From NCBI GenBank assembly GCA_000435615.1, contig FR881994.1, forward strand, positions 1 through 12,151: DNA of 12,151 nt, written 5' to 3'. The stretch comes from Firmicutes bacterium CAG:238 (GTDB lineage: Bacteria; Bacillota; Clostridia; Peptostreptococcales; Anaerovoracaceae). Of the stretch, positions 1 to 6,262 are shown in pieces. Positions within the stretch are counted from its first letter, which is position 1. Each line of letters begins with the position of its first letter. The position numbers were made by a program, and so were the translations under genes. The notes under the pieces are model-generated. The model did not search any database and was not told the DNA's origin. It saw only the letters and a program-made list of their open reading frames with translations.

Positions 1-838
1 TCAATTCTGGCTCACACCGGATAGATAAACTGCCGGCAGACTTGTTATAGTACAAGATCCAGTAGTCATTCCCTTTCTGATAGCACAGACTGTCAAAGTC
101 TTTCTCTGCGTTTTGGCTGCACCACCTGCGGATTTCGTCAACAAGTTCTTTTCCCTCTGCTTCTTCCAGCTCTCTCAGGTCAGCTTTCCGTAATTCCATC
201 ATTTTTTCAGATACTTTTTCTCCGAAAAGATCAACCGCGGCAGCCTGATAATCCACAGGCTTGATGTAGTAACCGACGCCGTATTCCTCCAGACCCTCTG
301 CCCAGTTGGGATGACTTGTTTCAAACCGGTCTTGATAATCGTCAAGCAGGACAGATGCTATCAAATGATCTGCCGTAAACGAAAGCGTGCCGCTTAATTC
401 TTTCACTTCTCCGCCGTTGCTTAGCTCCGCATGGAAGCCGTAGAAATCAGCCTCGGAAGTATTCTGAATATCCAATGCGGAAATTGTCCACTCGTTTCCC
501 GCACCGAGGAAATCCGCGTCAAGCCTCCATATCGTTCGCTCGGCAAGCAATTGATTGAAGCACTCATCGGTGAGGTATTCCGATACGCCGTGATAATATT
601 CTTCCAAAGCATCGTGCAAAACAGCTTCGTCGGTAAAAAGCTCAGAATTGTTTTGAAGCTTTGTCATCAGTTCATCATTTCTTCCGTCGCTGTTAATCGT
701 AAGGAATTCCGTCAGAAAACAATCTGCCAGCTCCTTATTTTGGGAATCGCTGTCCTTAAAAGCGCACCCTGTAAACATTGCAGCACTTAATCCGGCACAT
801 AAAAGCAGAACGAATATTGTTCTTTTTGATTTTTTCAT
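1..838 (-). CDS. Putative lipoprotein, partial (C-terminus beyond left edge)
   Basis: An open frame of 279 codons begins at the ATG at 838-836, eight bases below a GAGG-type ribosome site, and runs without a stop through base 1. The N-terminus is a lipoprotein signal: basic KKSKR, a hydrophobic stretch to about residue 20, then FTGC with Cys25 as the likely lipidated residue. Phe at -3 is not the classical Leu, but the overall shape fits signal peptidase II processing. The mature part is acidic and soluble-looking, rich in Trp, Tyr, Glu and Asp, without further membrane segments, and would sit on the outer face of the membrane. I do not recognise the family. It is first in its transcript (the gap 839-1002 separates it from the next operon) and only a weak promoter-like TTGCAC-N18-TTTATT is visible upstream. 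The reading frame is clean; the lipoprotein call is fairly sure, the function unknown. Confidence 0.8.
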   Translation of the reverse strand, partial: MKKSKRTIFVLLLCAGLSAAMFTGCAFKDSDSQNKELADCFLTEFLTINSDGRNDELMTKLQNNSELFTDEAVLHDALEEYYHGVSEYLTDECFNQLLAERTIWRLDADFLGAGNEWTISALDIQNTSEADFYGFHAELSNGGEVKELSGTLSFTADHLIASVLLDDYQDRFETSHPNWAEGLEEYGVGYYIKPVDYQAAAVDLFGEKVSEKMMELRKADLRELEEAEGKELVDEIRRWCSQNAEKDFDSLCYQKGNDYWILYYNKSAGSLSIRCEPEL

Positions 839-967
839 GATTATACCTCACTTTCTTTTACCCTTCTATAAATAAAGACGGTAAAACCCGCAAAGTGCAA
901 CAGAATTTTTTTATTTTTCGGCAGATTTTTAAATTCATCCATGCTTTGTCGAGTTTTCTTTATTAAG

Positions 968-995
968 AAGGAGCACATCGTCCGACATGCTCCTT
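968..995 (-). terminator. Hairpin ending the recombinase-coaX-transporter operon
   Basis: A 12-bp stem (two internal G-U pairs when read on the minus strand) with a four-base GGAC loop lies 7 bases after the stop of the ECF S-component gene. On the minus strand it is followed only by CTTAATAAAG, a poor U-tract; on the plus strand by GGTTTTCTT. Its position between two minus-strand transcription units suggests termination of the operon ending at 1003, but efficiency may be modest. Confidence 0.65.
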
Positions 996-1002
996 GGTTT
1001 TC

Positions 1003-1617
1003 TTACTTATTTACAGTTTTGGAAAGCACTTTTGATACTGTGCCTGCTGCGATAAAGTTTACGGCCGCTTCAACAACTCCGTTTACTCCAACAAATGCAA
1101 CGAGGAACGGCCAAATGGCGTTCGTCGGCAGACTTTCTCCTGCCATTGTGGATATGAATGTATCGTTGCTCCAGAAGAACACGATGATGCACGTCATGAA
1201 GAAAAGCGTATTCAGCAGTGCTGTGGCAAGCGATGCGATGAAATACGATGCCGTCTTCATTTTTCCGGTACTATGTAATGCCCTGAAGAGGAGGCCCGAA
1301 AGCCATCCGCACAGTACTCTCGGAACGATGCAGGTTATGAATGTTGCAACCGGATTCAGTCCGAGAAGCAGCGCCCCAAAACCGGATGCACCAAAGCACT
1401 GAATGAAACTTGTAACCCCGAAGATTCCTCCGAGAATCGCTCCGACCGCCGGCCCGAGGATAATGGCTCCGATTGCCACCGGCAGAACCATGAATGTAAT
1501 CTCAATCGGACCTGCCTTGAGGTATCCCAGTGGTGTGTACGCGAAAATCAGCATAATTGCAACAAGTATGGCCATTTGTACCATCTTCTGTGTCCGCGTA
1601 TTGATGTTTTTTTCCAT
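1003..1617 (-). CDS. ECF transporter S component, probably pantothenate (PanT-like)
   Basis: This 204-residue, almost wholly hydrophobic protein has about six membrane helices and few charges. That is the size and shape of substrate-binding S components, which capture a vitamin and work with a shared energising module (EcfT plus two ATPases) that is not in this window. Helix 1 contains an A-x3-A motif (AILVA, residues 16-20), the family contact with EcfT. Other matches are the glycine-rich stretch with LGP and GAILGG and the following SFIQCFG. The frame could extend upstream to 1662, but the ATG at 1617 has AAGGAG eight bases before it and starts with a typical short basic N-terminus, so I use 1617. 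It lies 48 bases after pantothenate kinase coaX in the same transcript, which makes pantothenate the most likely substrate. Family is seen; substrate is inferred from context. Confidence 0.85.
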   Translation of the reverse strand: MEKNINTRTQKMVQMAILVAIMLIFAYTPLGYLKAGPIEITFMVLPVAIGAIILGPAVGAILGGIFGVTSFIQCFGASGFGALLLGLNPVATFITCIVPRVLCGWLSGLLFRALHSTGKMKTASYFIASLATALLNTLFFMTCIIVFFWSNDTFISTMAGESLPTNAIWPFLVAFVGVNGVVEAAVNFIAAGTVSKVLSKTVNK

Positions 1618-1642
1618 TTGAAAACTCCTTTTCCGCTGTCGC

Positions 1643-1657
1643 CCCGCTGCCTGCGGG
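1643..1657 (-). other. Small GC-rich hairpin between coaX and the transporter gene
   Basis: CCCGC and GCGGG arms with a five-base AGGCA loop lie in the 48-base spacer, 25 bases before the transporter start and upstream of its AAGGAG. No U-tract follows, so it is not a terminator. It could trim expression of the transporter relative to coaX or stabilise a processed end. It is short enough to be chance. Confidence 0.25.
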
Positions 1658-1665
1658 TGCAACGC

Positions 1666-2442
1666 TTACTTAAAAATATTTTTATAATACAGGATTCTGA
1701 GCCCTTCAAGGGTCAAATCCGGTACATACCGTATAGAGGTTTCGCAAAGCGGCAGAATTGTATCCGCAAGTCCGCCCGTTGCAATAACATGCAAGTCATC
1801 GGTGAGAAGCTCATCGCTTATTTTACGGAAAAATCCGTCCATCATGAGTGCATGTCCGTTCAAAACGCCGGAATTCATAGATTCCCGGCTGTTTTTGCCT
1901 ATCAGCCTCTTCGGCATGGCAATGGATACGTCCGGAAGTTCGGATGCCTGCATCGACAGTGCATCAAGCGACACTCTGACTCCCGGTGCTATGATAACGC
2001 CGGTAAGCGTGTTTTTTGCATCGATGACAGTGAGCGTAGTGGCAGTACCGAAGTCGATAATCATAAGCGGCCCGTCATCGCTTCCCAGAGCCGAAACCGC
2101 ATTTGCGACGATATCCGCCCCAAGCTCCGTCTGGCTGTCGATTTTAATATTGAGCCCGGTTTTAATTCCCGGTCCGACTTCGAGCGTTCGGATTCCGAAC
2201 AGCGACCGGATTGCAGATGAAACCGCAATCGTAATCGGCGGGACTACCGAAGAGAGAATGCTTCCGGTTATGTTCTTTGTATCAACGCCGTTCAGAAGAA
2301 AAATCCCCTGAAACAGAACTGCATATTCATCCGCACTCTTAGCTCTGTCCGTAGAAATTTTGCTCTTCATTATGAGCGAATCGTCTTCTGCGAAAACGCC
2401 TATGTCTATGCTCGAATTTCCGATGTCAACCGCAAGCAGCAT
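1666..2442 (-). CDS. coaX: Type III pantothenate kinase
   Basis: CoaX phosphorylates pantothenate with ATP in the first step of coenzyme A synthesis; it is cytosolic and dimeric in known members. The 258-residue length is typical. Family motifs are all present: the phosphate-binding DIGNS at residues 6-10, ELGADIVANAV (106-116) with the conserved Asp110, IIDFGTATT (128-136) with Asp130, APGVR (152-156) and the C-terminal ATGGLA (221-226). As in the type III family of the acetate/sugar kinase/Hsp70 superfamily, there is no P-loop of the type I enzyme. The start has AGGAGG seven bases upstream, and this ribosome site overlaps the stop codon of the recombinase gene (TAGGAGG), so the two are probably translationally coupled. 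The next gene is an ECF S component, giving an import-then-trap pair for vitamin B5. Confidence 0.96.
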   Translation of the reverse strand: MLLAVDIGNSSIDIGVFAEDDSLIMKSKISTDRAKSADEYAVLFQGIFLLNGVDTKNITGSILSSVVPPITIAVSSAIRSLFGIRTLEVGPGIKTGLNIKIDSQTELGADIVANAVSALGSDDGPLMIIDFGTATTLTVIDAKNTLTGVIIAPGVRVSLDALSMQASELPDVSIAMPKRLIGKNSRESMNSGVLNGHALMMDGFFRKISDELLTDDLHVIATGGLADTILPLCETSIRYVPDLTLEGLRILYYKNIFK

Positions 2443-2453
2443 GTTTTTTCCTC

Positions 2454-3332
2454 CTATGCTCTCGGATGTGTCCTGTCATACACATCTTTAATTCTGTTTT
2501 TTACAACTGTCAAATATGCCTGGGTAGCCGAGATATCCTCGTGCCCCATAAGTTCCTGCAGGGATTTCACATCCGCTCCGTTCTGAAGCATATGTACCGC
2601 AAACGAATTTCGGAGCACCTGCGGTGTGAGGCTTATCGAAAGCTCCGCGGCTTTGCCGTACTCTTTCAGCACCTTCCAAAGTCCCTGCCTGGTTATCGGC
2701 TTTCCTGCATAATTGACAAATAAGATGTCCGTTTCATTGTCTTTGAGCAAAACGGGTCTGGCGGTGAGGCAGTAATCCTCAAGCACACTTCTGCAAATCT
2801 TACCCATCGGTATGATTCTCGCCTTGCCGCTTTGCGGTGAGCATTTGACAAAACCCATCCGGAGGTTTAAATCATCCTCCTGCATTTCTATGAGCTCGCT
2901 CGCACGGATTCCCGTTGCATATAAAAGCTCCAGAATTGCCCTATCCCGTATTCCTTTCGGAGTTTTGTCGGGCATTTTCATGAGCTTGTCTATCTCTTCA
3001 ACACTTATGTATTCAATTTCTTTCTTATCAACCTGCGGCGACTTGATGCCTTCTGCGGGATTTTCGTCAATCTTCCCGAGTTTCTGAAGATAATGATAGA
3101 ACGCCCGCAGAGAAGCGAGTTTTCTGTTCAATGTTGCCTTTGACATATCCTGAGCTCTGAGTTTCATCAAATATGCCAAAAGTTCGGTGGTTGTAACCTC
3201 TTCAGGCTTATATGTTCCCCTGTCGTTTATAAAAACCTCAAAATTCCGAATATCTCTTATGTACGCTTTTTTCGTGTTCTCAGACATGTTTCTTTCGCTC
3301 GAAAGGTAGTCTGCATAATCCTGATAATTCAT
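2454..3332 (-). CDS. Tyrosine recombinase, XerC/XerD-like, atypical active site
   Basis: The 292-residue protein has the two-domain layout of Xer recombinases: an N-terminal SAM-like core-binding domain (about 1-90, with the TKKAYIRDIRNF helix) and a C-terminal catalytic domain (about 105-290). Of the catalytic residues, Arg143 (GIRASEL), Lys170 (SGKAR), Arg241, His264 (MGHEDIS) and Tyr273 (QAYLTV) are present. The first histidine of the HxxR box is Gln238 (TPQVLR) and the following LRH is LRN. The CAG codon reads clearly in the DNA, so the change is not a frame artefact. Xer proteins resolve chromosome dimers at dif, but this could be a second, specialised recombinase. It heads the operon with coaX. 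Proximity to spoIIM and a Nudix gene recalls the nudF-spoIIM-xerD neighbourhood of Bacillus subtilis. Start: AAGGAG ten bases before ATG at 3332. Confidence 0.9.
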   Translation of the reverse strand: MNYQDYADYLSSERNMSENTKKAYIRDIRNFEVFINDRGTYKPEEVTTTELLAYLMKLRAQDMSKATLNRKLASLRAFYHYLQKLGKIDENPAEGIKSPQVDKKEIEYISVEEIDKLMKMPDKTPKGIRDRAILELLYATGIRASELIEMQEDDLNLRMGFVKCSPQSGKARIIPMGKICRSVLEDYCLTARPVLLKDNETDILFVNYAGKPITRQGLWKVLKEYGKAAELSISLTPQVLRNSFAVHMLQNGADVKSLQELMGHEDISATQAYLTVVKNRIKDVYDRTHPRA

Positions 3333-3370
3333 CCTTCTGCTTCTCCTTGCCCGATAAGTGAGTACCTTAA

Positions 3371-3399
3371 AGTATAATACTTATCCGACGCAATTTCAA
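3371..3399 (-). promoter_or_regulatory. Sigma-A promoter of the recombinase-coaX-transporter operon
   Basis: On the minus strand TTGAAA (3399-3394) and TATACT (3376-3371) are separated by exactly 17 bases, 38 bases before the ATG. The -10 box overlaps a perfect 13-base palindrome, AAGTATAATACTT (3370-3382), which may be an operator or simply an AT-rich coincidence. Confidence 0.7.
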
Positions 3400-3488
3400 C
3401 GAAAAAATAATTTTTTTGTCGAATTATGTAAACCCTTTCGTGCATGAAACTCCGTCACGACCGTATATTGTTTATGAGGTCATAAGCT

Positions 3489-4100
3489 ATGAAGATAAAT
3501 TACAAAATTTTTTGGGTTTTCCTGTTTATAATTGCGGTGGGAATCTGCACCGGTTCCTTTTTTGAAACGGGCATGACGGATGGTTCGAAGTCCGGATTTT
3601 TTGATGCTTTAATTTCGTTTTTCCATGTGGCAGAGGCAGGCGGCGGAGATGGCGAGAACTTTTCCTCCGAAAATTTTCTTTCGGCACTCGGTTCATTCCT
3701 GCCCGTGCTCTTAATCGGGTATGTTTCGGCGTTTCTGCCGATCCTGCTTCCGCTTATCCCACTATACATTTTCACACGCGGAGTATCCGTAGGCTTTTCC
3801 GCGGCCGCGATTCTTGAGGCTTTCGGTCTGAAAGGTACCGCCTACATTCTTATCACGCTCATGCCGCCGCATTTCATACAGTTGCCGGTTTTCTGCTTTC
3901 TCGGCATACTTTCCTTTCAAACCGGCCTTGCGACGCTTTCCTATCTGTTTTCAAGCCGTCGAAGATCCGCTGCTTCACGCAGCGCCAGAAAAGCTTTGCA
4001 GTCCGATATACGAAAGTACTCCATATTTTATTCTGCAGGGGGCGCTTTAATCGTTATTTCCTGCCTGCTTCAAGCTTTCCTTCTTCAAGCAGGTTCTTGA
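3489..4100 (+). CDS. spoIIM: Stage II sporulation protein M
   Basis: The 203-residue integral membrane protein matches SpoIIM in length (about 200-215 in the family) and pattern. There is an N-terminal helix (about 8-24, ending GICTGSFF), a soluble extracytoplasmic stretch (about 27-65), then four hydrophobic segments around 66-100, 103-130, 130-154 and 178-200. The helix with FTRGVSVGFSAA and the MPPHFIQLP stretch are characteristic. SpoIIM joins SpoIID and SpoIIP in the DMP complex that drives septal thinning and membrane migration in engulfment, normally in the mother cell under sigma-E. A weak sigma-E-like pair (GAATTAT at 3421, CATGAAAC at 3443, 15-base spacer) lies upstream; I do not trust it enough to annotate. 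GAGG ten bases upstream supports the start. Its 3' end overlaps the opposing Nudix gene by 47 bases. Confidence 0.92.
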   Translation: MKINYKIFWVFLFIIAVGICTGSFFETGMTDGSKSGFFDALISFFHVAEAGGGDGENFSSENFLSALGSFLPVLLIGYVSAFLPILLPLIPLYIFTRGVSVGFSAAAILEAFGLKGTAYILITLMPPHFIQLPVFCFLGILSFQTGLATLSYLFSSRRRSAASRSARKALQSDIRKYSIFYSAGGALIVISCLLQAFLLQAGS

Positions 4101-4611
4101 CCGTCATAATGGCTATGATTGTCTTTGCATCCTGAACATCTCCGTCCATCACCATCTTGTGAAGTCTGTTTATCTCATATTCTTCTATGTCGATGGCTTC
4201 GTTTTCATCAAAATTCGTCTCTCCCGGGGTGAGATCGGTGCATAAGTACAGATATAGAATTTCTTCGGAATATCCAACCGACGGGTAAAACTGCATGAGG
4301 AATTTTATTTTTCCGGCCGTATATCCGGTTTCTTCCTTCAATTCACGCTTTGCTGCTGCCTCTGCGGATTCGCCGGGGTCGATTTTTCCTGCCGGAACTT
4401 CGAGCATTACCCTGCCTGCGGGTTTGCGATACTGCCTTACCATGACGAGCTTTCCCTCGCTTGTTACGGCAGCAAGCACCGCTCCGCCGTTATGCTCAAT
4501 GATTTCGCGCATGGATGTCCCGTTCTGCACTGTAACTTCGTCGCGTCTGAGGTTAATGATGGCACCTTCGTATATTCTTTCACTTTTAATGGTTTTCTCT
4601 TCAAATGTCAT
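4054..4611 (-). CDS. nudF: Nudix hydrolase, ADP-ribose pyrophosphatase type
   Basis: The complete Nudix box GX5EX7REUXEEXGU is present: Gly75, Glu81, Arg89-Glu90, Glu93-Glu94 and Gly96-Tyr97. The 185-residue length, the N-terminal dimerisation strand region with VRQYRKPAGR (58-67), MLEVPAGKID (69-78) and FYPSVGYSEE (108-117) are typical of the ADP-ribose/ADP-sugar pyrophosphatase subfamily. That enzyme hydrolyses ADP-ribose to AMP and ribose 5-phosphate in the cytosol, using Mg ions bound by the box glutamates. GGAGG six bases before the ATG at 4611 fixes the start. The gene follows spoVS on the same strand but a terminator separates them. It converges on spoIIM with a 47-base overlap. A spoIIM/nudF association is known in Firmicutes, though no biochemical link is established. 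Substrate is inferred from subfamily. Confidence 0.93.
   Translation of the reverse strand: MTFEEKTIKSERIYEGAIINLRRDEVTVQNGTSMREIIEHNGGAVLAAVTSEGKLVMVRQYRKPAGRVMLEVPAGKIDPGESAEAAAKRELKEETGYTAGKIKFLMQFYPSVGYSEEILYLYLCTDLTPGETNFDENEAIDIEEYEINRLHKMVMDGDVQDAKTIIAIMTVKNLLEEGKLEAGRK
4064..4093. terminator. Possible hairpin inside the spoIIM/nudF overlap
   Basis: CCTGCTT and AAGCAGG, 16 bases apart, can pair inside the 47 bases shared by the two convergent genes. It lies within the last codons of both and has only TTCTTGA after it on the plus strand. It could slow both polymerases, but no proper U-tract is visible and the loop is large. Confidence 0.25.
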
Positions 4612-4659
4612 AGCTTTCCTCCAAAATTTCGTTCTTCGGTAATATTAGCATATTTTAAG

Positions 4660-4712
4660 GCAAAAGAAAAGAGCCCGCATCGGGGAGAGTATTATCACCC
4701 GCGTGCGGACTC
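4660..4712 (-). terminator. Terminator of spoVS
   Basis: Read on the minus strand, GAGTCCGCA (4712-4704) pairs with TGCGGGCTC (4679-4671), nine pairs with one G-U, followed at once by TTTTCTTTT. It begins 14 bases after the spoVS stop and separates spoVS from the Nudix gene. Confidence 0.8.
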
Positions 4713-4725
4713 CTGTTTTATCGAA

Positions 4726-4986
4726 TTATCGAGGCTCAACAATAAGCTTTATTGCGGTCCTTTCCTCTCCTTCTATTTCGATGTCGGTAAATGCCGGAAC
4801 GCACACAAGGTCGATTCCGCTTGGAGCCACAAATCCTCTTGCAATCGCTACCGATTTGATTGCCTGGTTCAGTGCTCCGGCTCCGATTGCCTGTATCTCG
4901 GCTCCGCCCTTTTCTCTCAAAACACCTGCCAGTGCCCCTGCTACCGAATTCGGGTTTGATTTCGCTGATACTTTTAAAATTTCCAT
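4726..4986 (-). CDS. spoVS: Stage V sporulation protein S
   Basis: The 86-residue protein is a full-length SpoVS: it opens MEILKVSAKSNP, continues with VAGALAG, then GAGALNQAIKSVAIARG (about 36-52), and closes with an IEIEGEERTAIKLIVEP strand, all close to the family consensus. SpoVS is a small Alba-like dimeric protein that affects septation, spore-coat assembly and dehydration in Bacillus subtilis; its biochemical role (probably nucleic-acid binding) is not settled. AGGAGG stands seven bases before the ATG. It is monocistronic here, with its own promoter-like sequence and terminator. Confidence 0.96.
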   Translation of the reverse strand: MEILKVSAKSNPNSVAGALAGVLREKGGAEIQAIGAGALNQAIKSVAIARGFVAPSGIDLVCVPAFTDIEIEGEERTAIKLIVEPR

Positions 4987-5053
4987 TGCTTATCCTCCTG
5001 TGAAATTTCTTTTATTGATGTAATACACACTGCCCTCTCAGGCCGTTTTATCG

Positions 5054-5084
5054 ATTATACCTTATTTTTGCCATGCGTTTCCAA
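5054..5084 (-). promoter_or_regulatory. Probable spoVS promoter
   Basis: A perfect TATAAT (5059-5054) lies 67 bases before the spoVS ATG, with TTGGAA (5084-5079) upstream at a 19-base spacing, slightly long. No convincing sigma-H motif is visible, although spoVS is sigma-H dependent in Bacillus subtilis. The -10 box is the firm part of this call. Confidence 0.5.
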
Positions 5085-5097
5085 AAATTTATCGACA

Positions 5098-5112
5098 AAT
5101 TCTTCAAGAATT
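5098..5112. repeat. Small inverted repeat between the divergent spoVS and small-RNA promoters
   Basis: AATTCTT and AAGAATT flank a single C, giving 7-bp perfect arms. It lies between the -35 box of spoVS and that of the plus-strand promoter at 5155, a position suited to an operator serving either side. AT-rich sequence makes chance possible. Confidence 0.25.
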
Positions 5113-5154
5113 CGTAAAAAAATAAGTTTTTTCACATTTTTTTCACAGAAACAC

Positions 5155-5183
5155 TTGCATTTTTTCATTTTTTTATCTATAAT
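5155..5183 (+). promoter_or_regulatory. Strong sigma-A promoter of the C-rich small RNA
   Basis: TTGCAT (5155-5160), a 17-base T-rich spacer, and a perfect TATAAT (5178-5183). Initiation is expected near 5190, which leaves about 90 bases to the terminator at 5280 and about 120 to the exonuclease start. Confidence 0.75.
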
Positions 5184-5189
5184 AAGAGC

Positions 5190-5280
5190 GTGGTTATCCC
5201 CCCTGATAACCTCATAATCTCAAATCCAAAATACCCCTTTTGAACAAAGTAGACTGCTCCCCTGCAGTCTATTTTGTTTT
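5190..5280 (+). ncRNA. Candidate small RNA with two C-rich hairpin loops
   Basis: Between a textbook promoter and an intrinsic terminator lies an approximately 91-base unit. Hairpin 1 (5192-5211) has a perfect 7-bp stem GGTTATC/GATAACC with loop CCCCCT. The terminator hairpin has loop TCCCCT. The linker between them also carries TACCCCTTTT (around 5232-5241). Three C-rich, potentially accessible segments in so short an RNA are what is seen in trans-acting sRNAs that pair with Shine-Dalgarno sequences, such as the UCCC-motif sRNAs of Staphylococcus and the actinobacterial 6C RNA. It could instead be a leader/attenuator of the downstream exonuclease gene. A 17-codon GTG frame (ending in TGA at 5241-5243) exists but has no ribosome site. 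I cannot assign it to a named family. Confidence 0.6.
5245..5280 (+). terminator. Intrinsic terminator of the small RNA
   Basis: CAAAGTAGACTGC (5245-5257) pairs over 13 positions (one G-U) with GCAGTCTATTTTG (5264-5276), loop TCCCCT, followed by TTTT. The stem could gain two more A-T pairs. It lies 30 bases upstream of the exonuclease ATG. Confidence 0.85.
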
Positions 5281-5309
5281 AAGGCGTGAATCAAGAAAGG
5301 GATTTTGAC

Positions 5310-6257
5310 ATGGAAATATACGATTACACGCATCAGAGTGAATATTTTAACTCCAAAATTTTGCAGCGGTATTTAGGCGGCATGCGTCTTGGCGTCTTTG
5401 ATATTGAAACTCTCGGGCTGTATCCCAAATACAATCCGATGATACTTGCCGGAATCATGGGAATCGAACCCGACGGAAGTTGTCATGTCCGCCAGCTCTT
5501 TGCGGAGACAAGTAAGGCGGATGAGGAACGCTTGCTGCTTGCGGAGCTTGAAAACGAACTTTCAAATTTTGACTGTATTCTGACCTATAACGGCAGATAC
5601 TTCGATATCCCCTATGTGTACGAACGGGCGTCGAAACTCGGCTTTGGTGACTATTGCATCCAACCGTTCAATCTTGATCTGCTTCTGTTCCTGCGGCATT
5701 ACAGCAGTCTTCGCGATACCATCGGCAGTCTCAAGCAGAAGAATGTAGAACGCTATATGGGGCTTGCCCCGGCTCGCGACGATGAAATCTCGGGCGGGGA
5801 AAGTGTTCTGCTCTACAAAGAGTTTGAGAAATGCCGCGATGAAATACAAAAGGACACCTTGCGTGAAAAAATACTTCTTCACAACCATGATGACCTTCTT
5901 CAGCTTTATAAGATTTTTCCGGTGATTCTGCAGACGGATATCCACGCTGCGATGAATCGGCTTGGCTTTCCGATTAAAGGTGAAAACGGATGGCCGAACC
6001 TTCATATTGACAGCATGAAAGTCGCTGCAAACGCTCTGACGGTGCAGGGACACTATTGCGGAAGCGAAGTGCTTTCTTTTTGCTCCTACAGCACACCTGA
6101 AAGACCCTATAACTGTACTTTCAGAGCTGACGGCAGTTTTCTCGTCGAGCTTGCCGCACGCGGCATGAAAGCGCAGCTTACCAACCCGCTTGCCATCAAT
6201 GAGCTTACGCAGGCGCTGCTTGTCCGTTTCATGCGTGACAATCCGCTGAACGCCTGA
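5310..6257 (+). CDS. DEDD-family 3'-5' exonuclease, YprB-like RNase H fold
   Basis: The N-terminal 205 residues form a DEDD exonuclease domain. Exo I is FDIETLG with Asp31 and Glu33; Exo II is TYNGRYFDIP with Asn94 and Asp99; Exo III is HNHDDL with His191 and Asp195 (H-x3-D). The four carboxylates would bind two metal ions. This matches the YprB_RNaseH-like group; its substrate (DNA or RNA) is not established. Residues about 210-315 form an additional small, beta-rich-looking C-terminal region that I do not recognise, in place of the TPR region of Bacillus YprB. A GTG at 5286 would add eight residues, but AAGG sits only one base from it, whereas GAAAGG lies about nine bases before the ATG at 5310, so I prefer 5310. 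It follows the small-RNA terminator and ends five bases from the opposing DUF1294 gene. Confidence 0.87.
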   Translation: MEIYDYTHQSEYFNSKILQRYLGGMRLGVFDIETLGLYPKYNPMILAGIMGIEPDGSCHVRQLFAETSKADEERLLLAELENELSNFDCILTYNGRYFDIPYVYERASKLGFGDYCIQPFNLDLLLFLRHYSSLRDTIGSLKQKNVERYMGLAPARDDEISGGESVLLYKEFEKCRDEIQKDTLREKILLHNHDDLLQLYKIFPVILQTDIHAAMNRLGFPIKGENGWPNLHIDSMKVAANALTVQGHYCGSEVLSFCSYSTPERPYNCTFRADGSFLVELAARGMKAQLTNPLAINELTQALLVRFMRDNPLNA

Positions 6258-6262
6258 TACTG

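Noticed and set aside
1618..1662. Longer N-terminus for the ECF S component starting at 1662
   Set aside because: The extra 15 residues are polar and unlike the family, and the AAGGAG site belongs to the ATG at 1617.
941..2311. Plus-strand frames opposite the transporter and coaX genes
   Set aside because: The minus-strand genes have clear family motifs and ribosome sites; the opposite frames have neither.
3421..3450. Sigma-E promoter for spoIIM
   Set aside because: GAATTAT and CATGAAAC are only a partial match to the sigma-E consensus, too weak to list as a feature.
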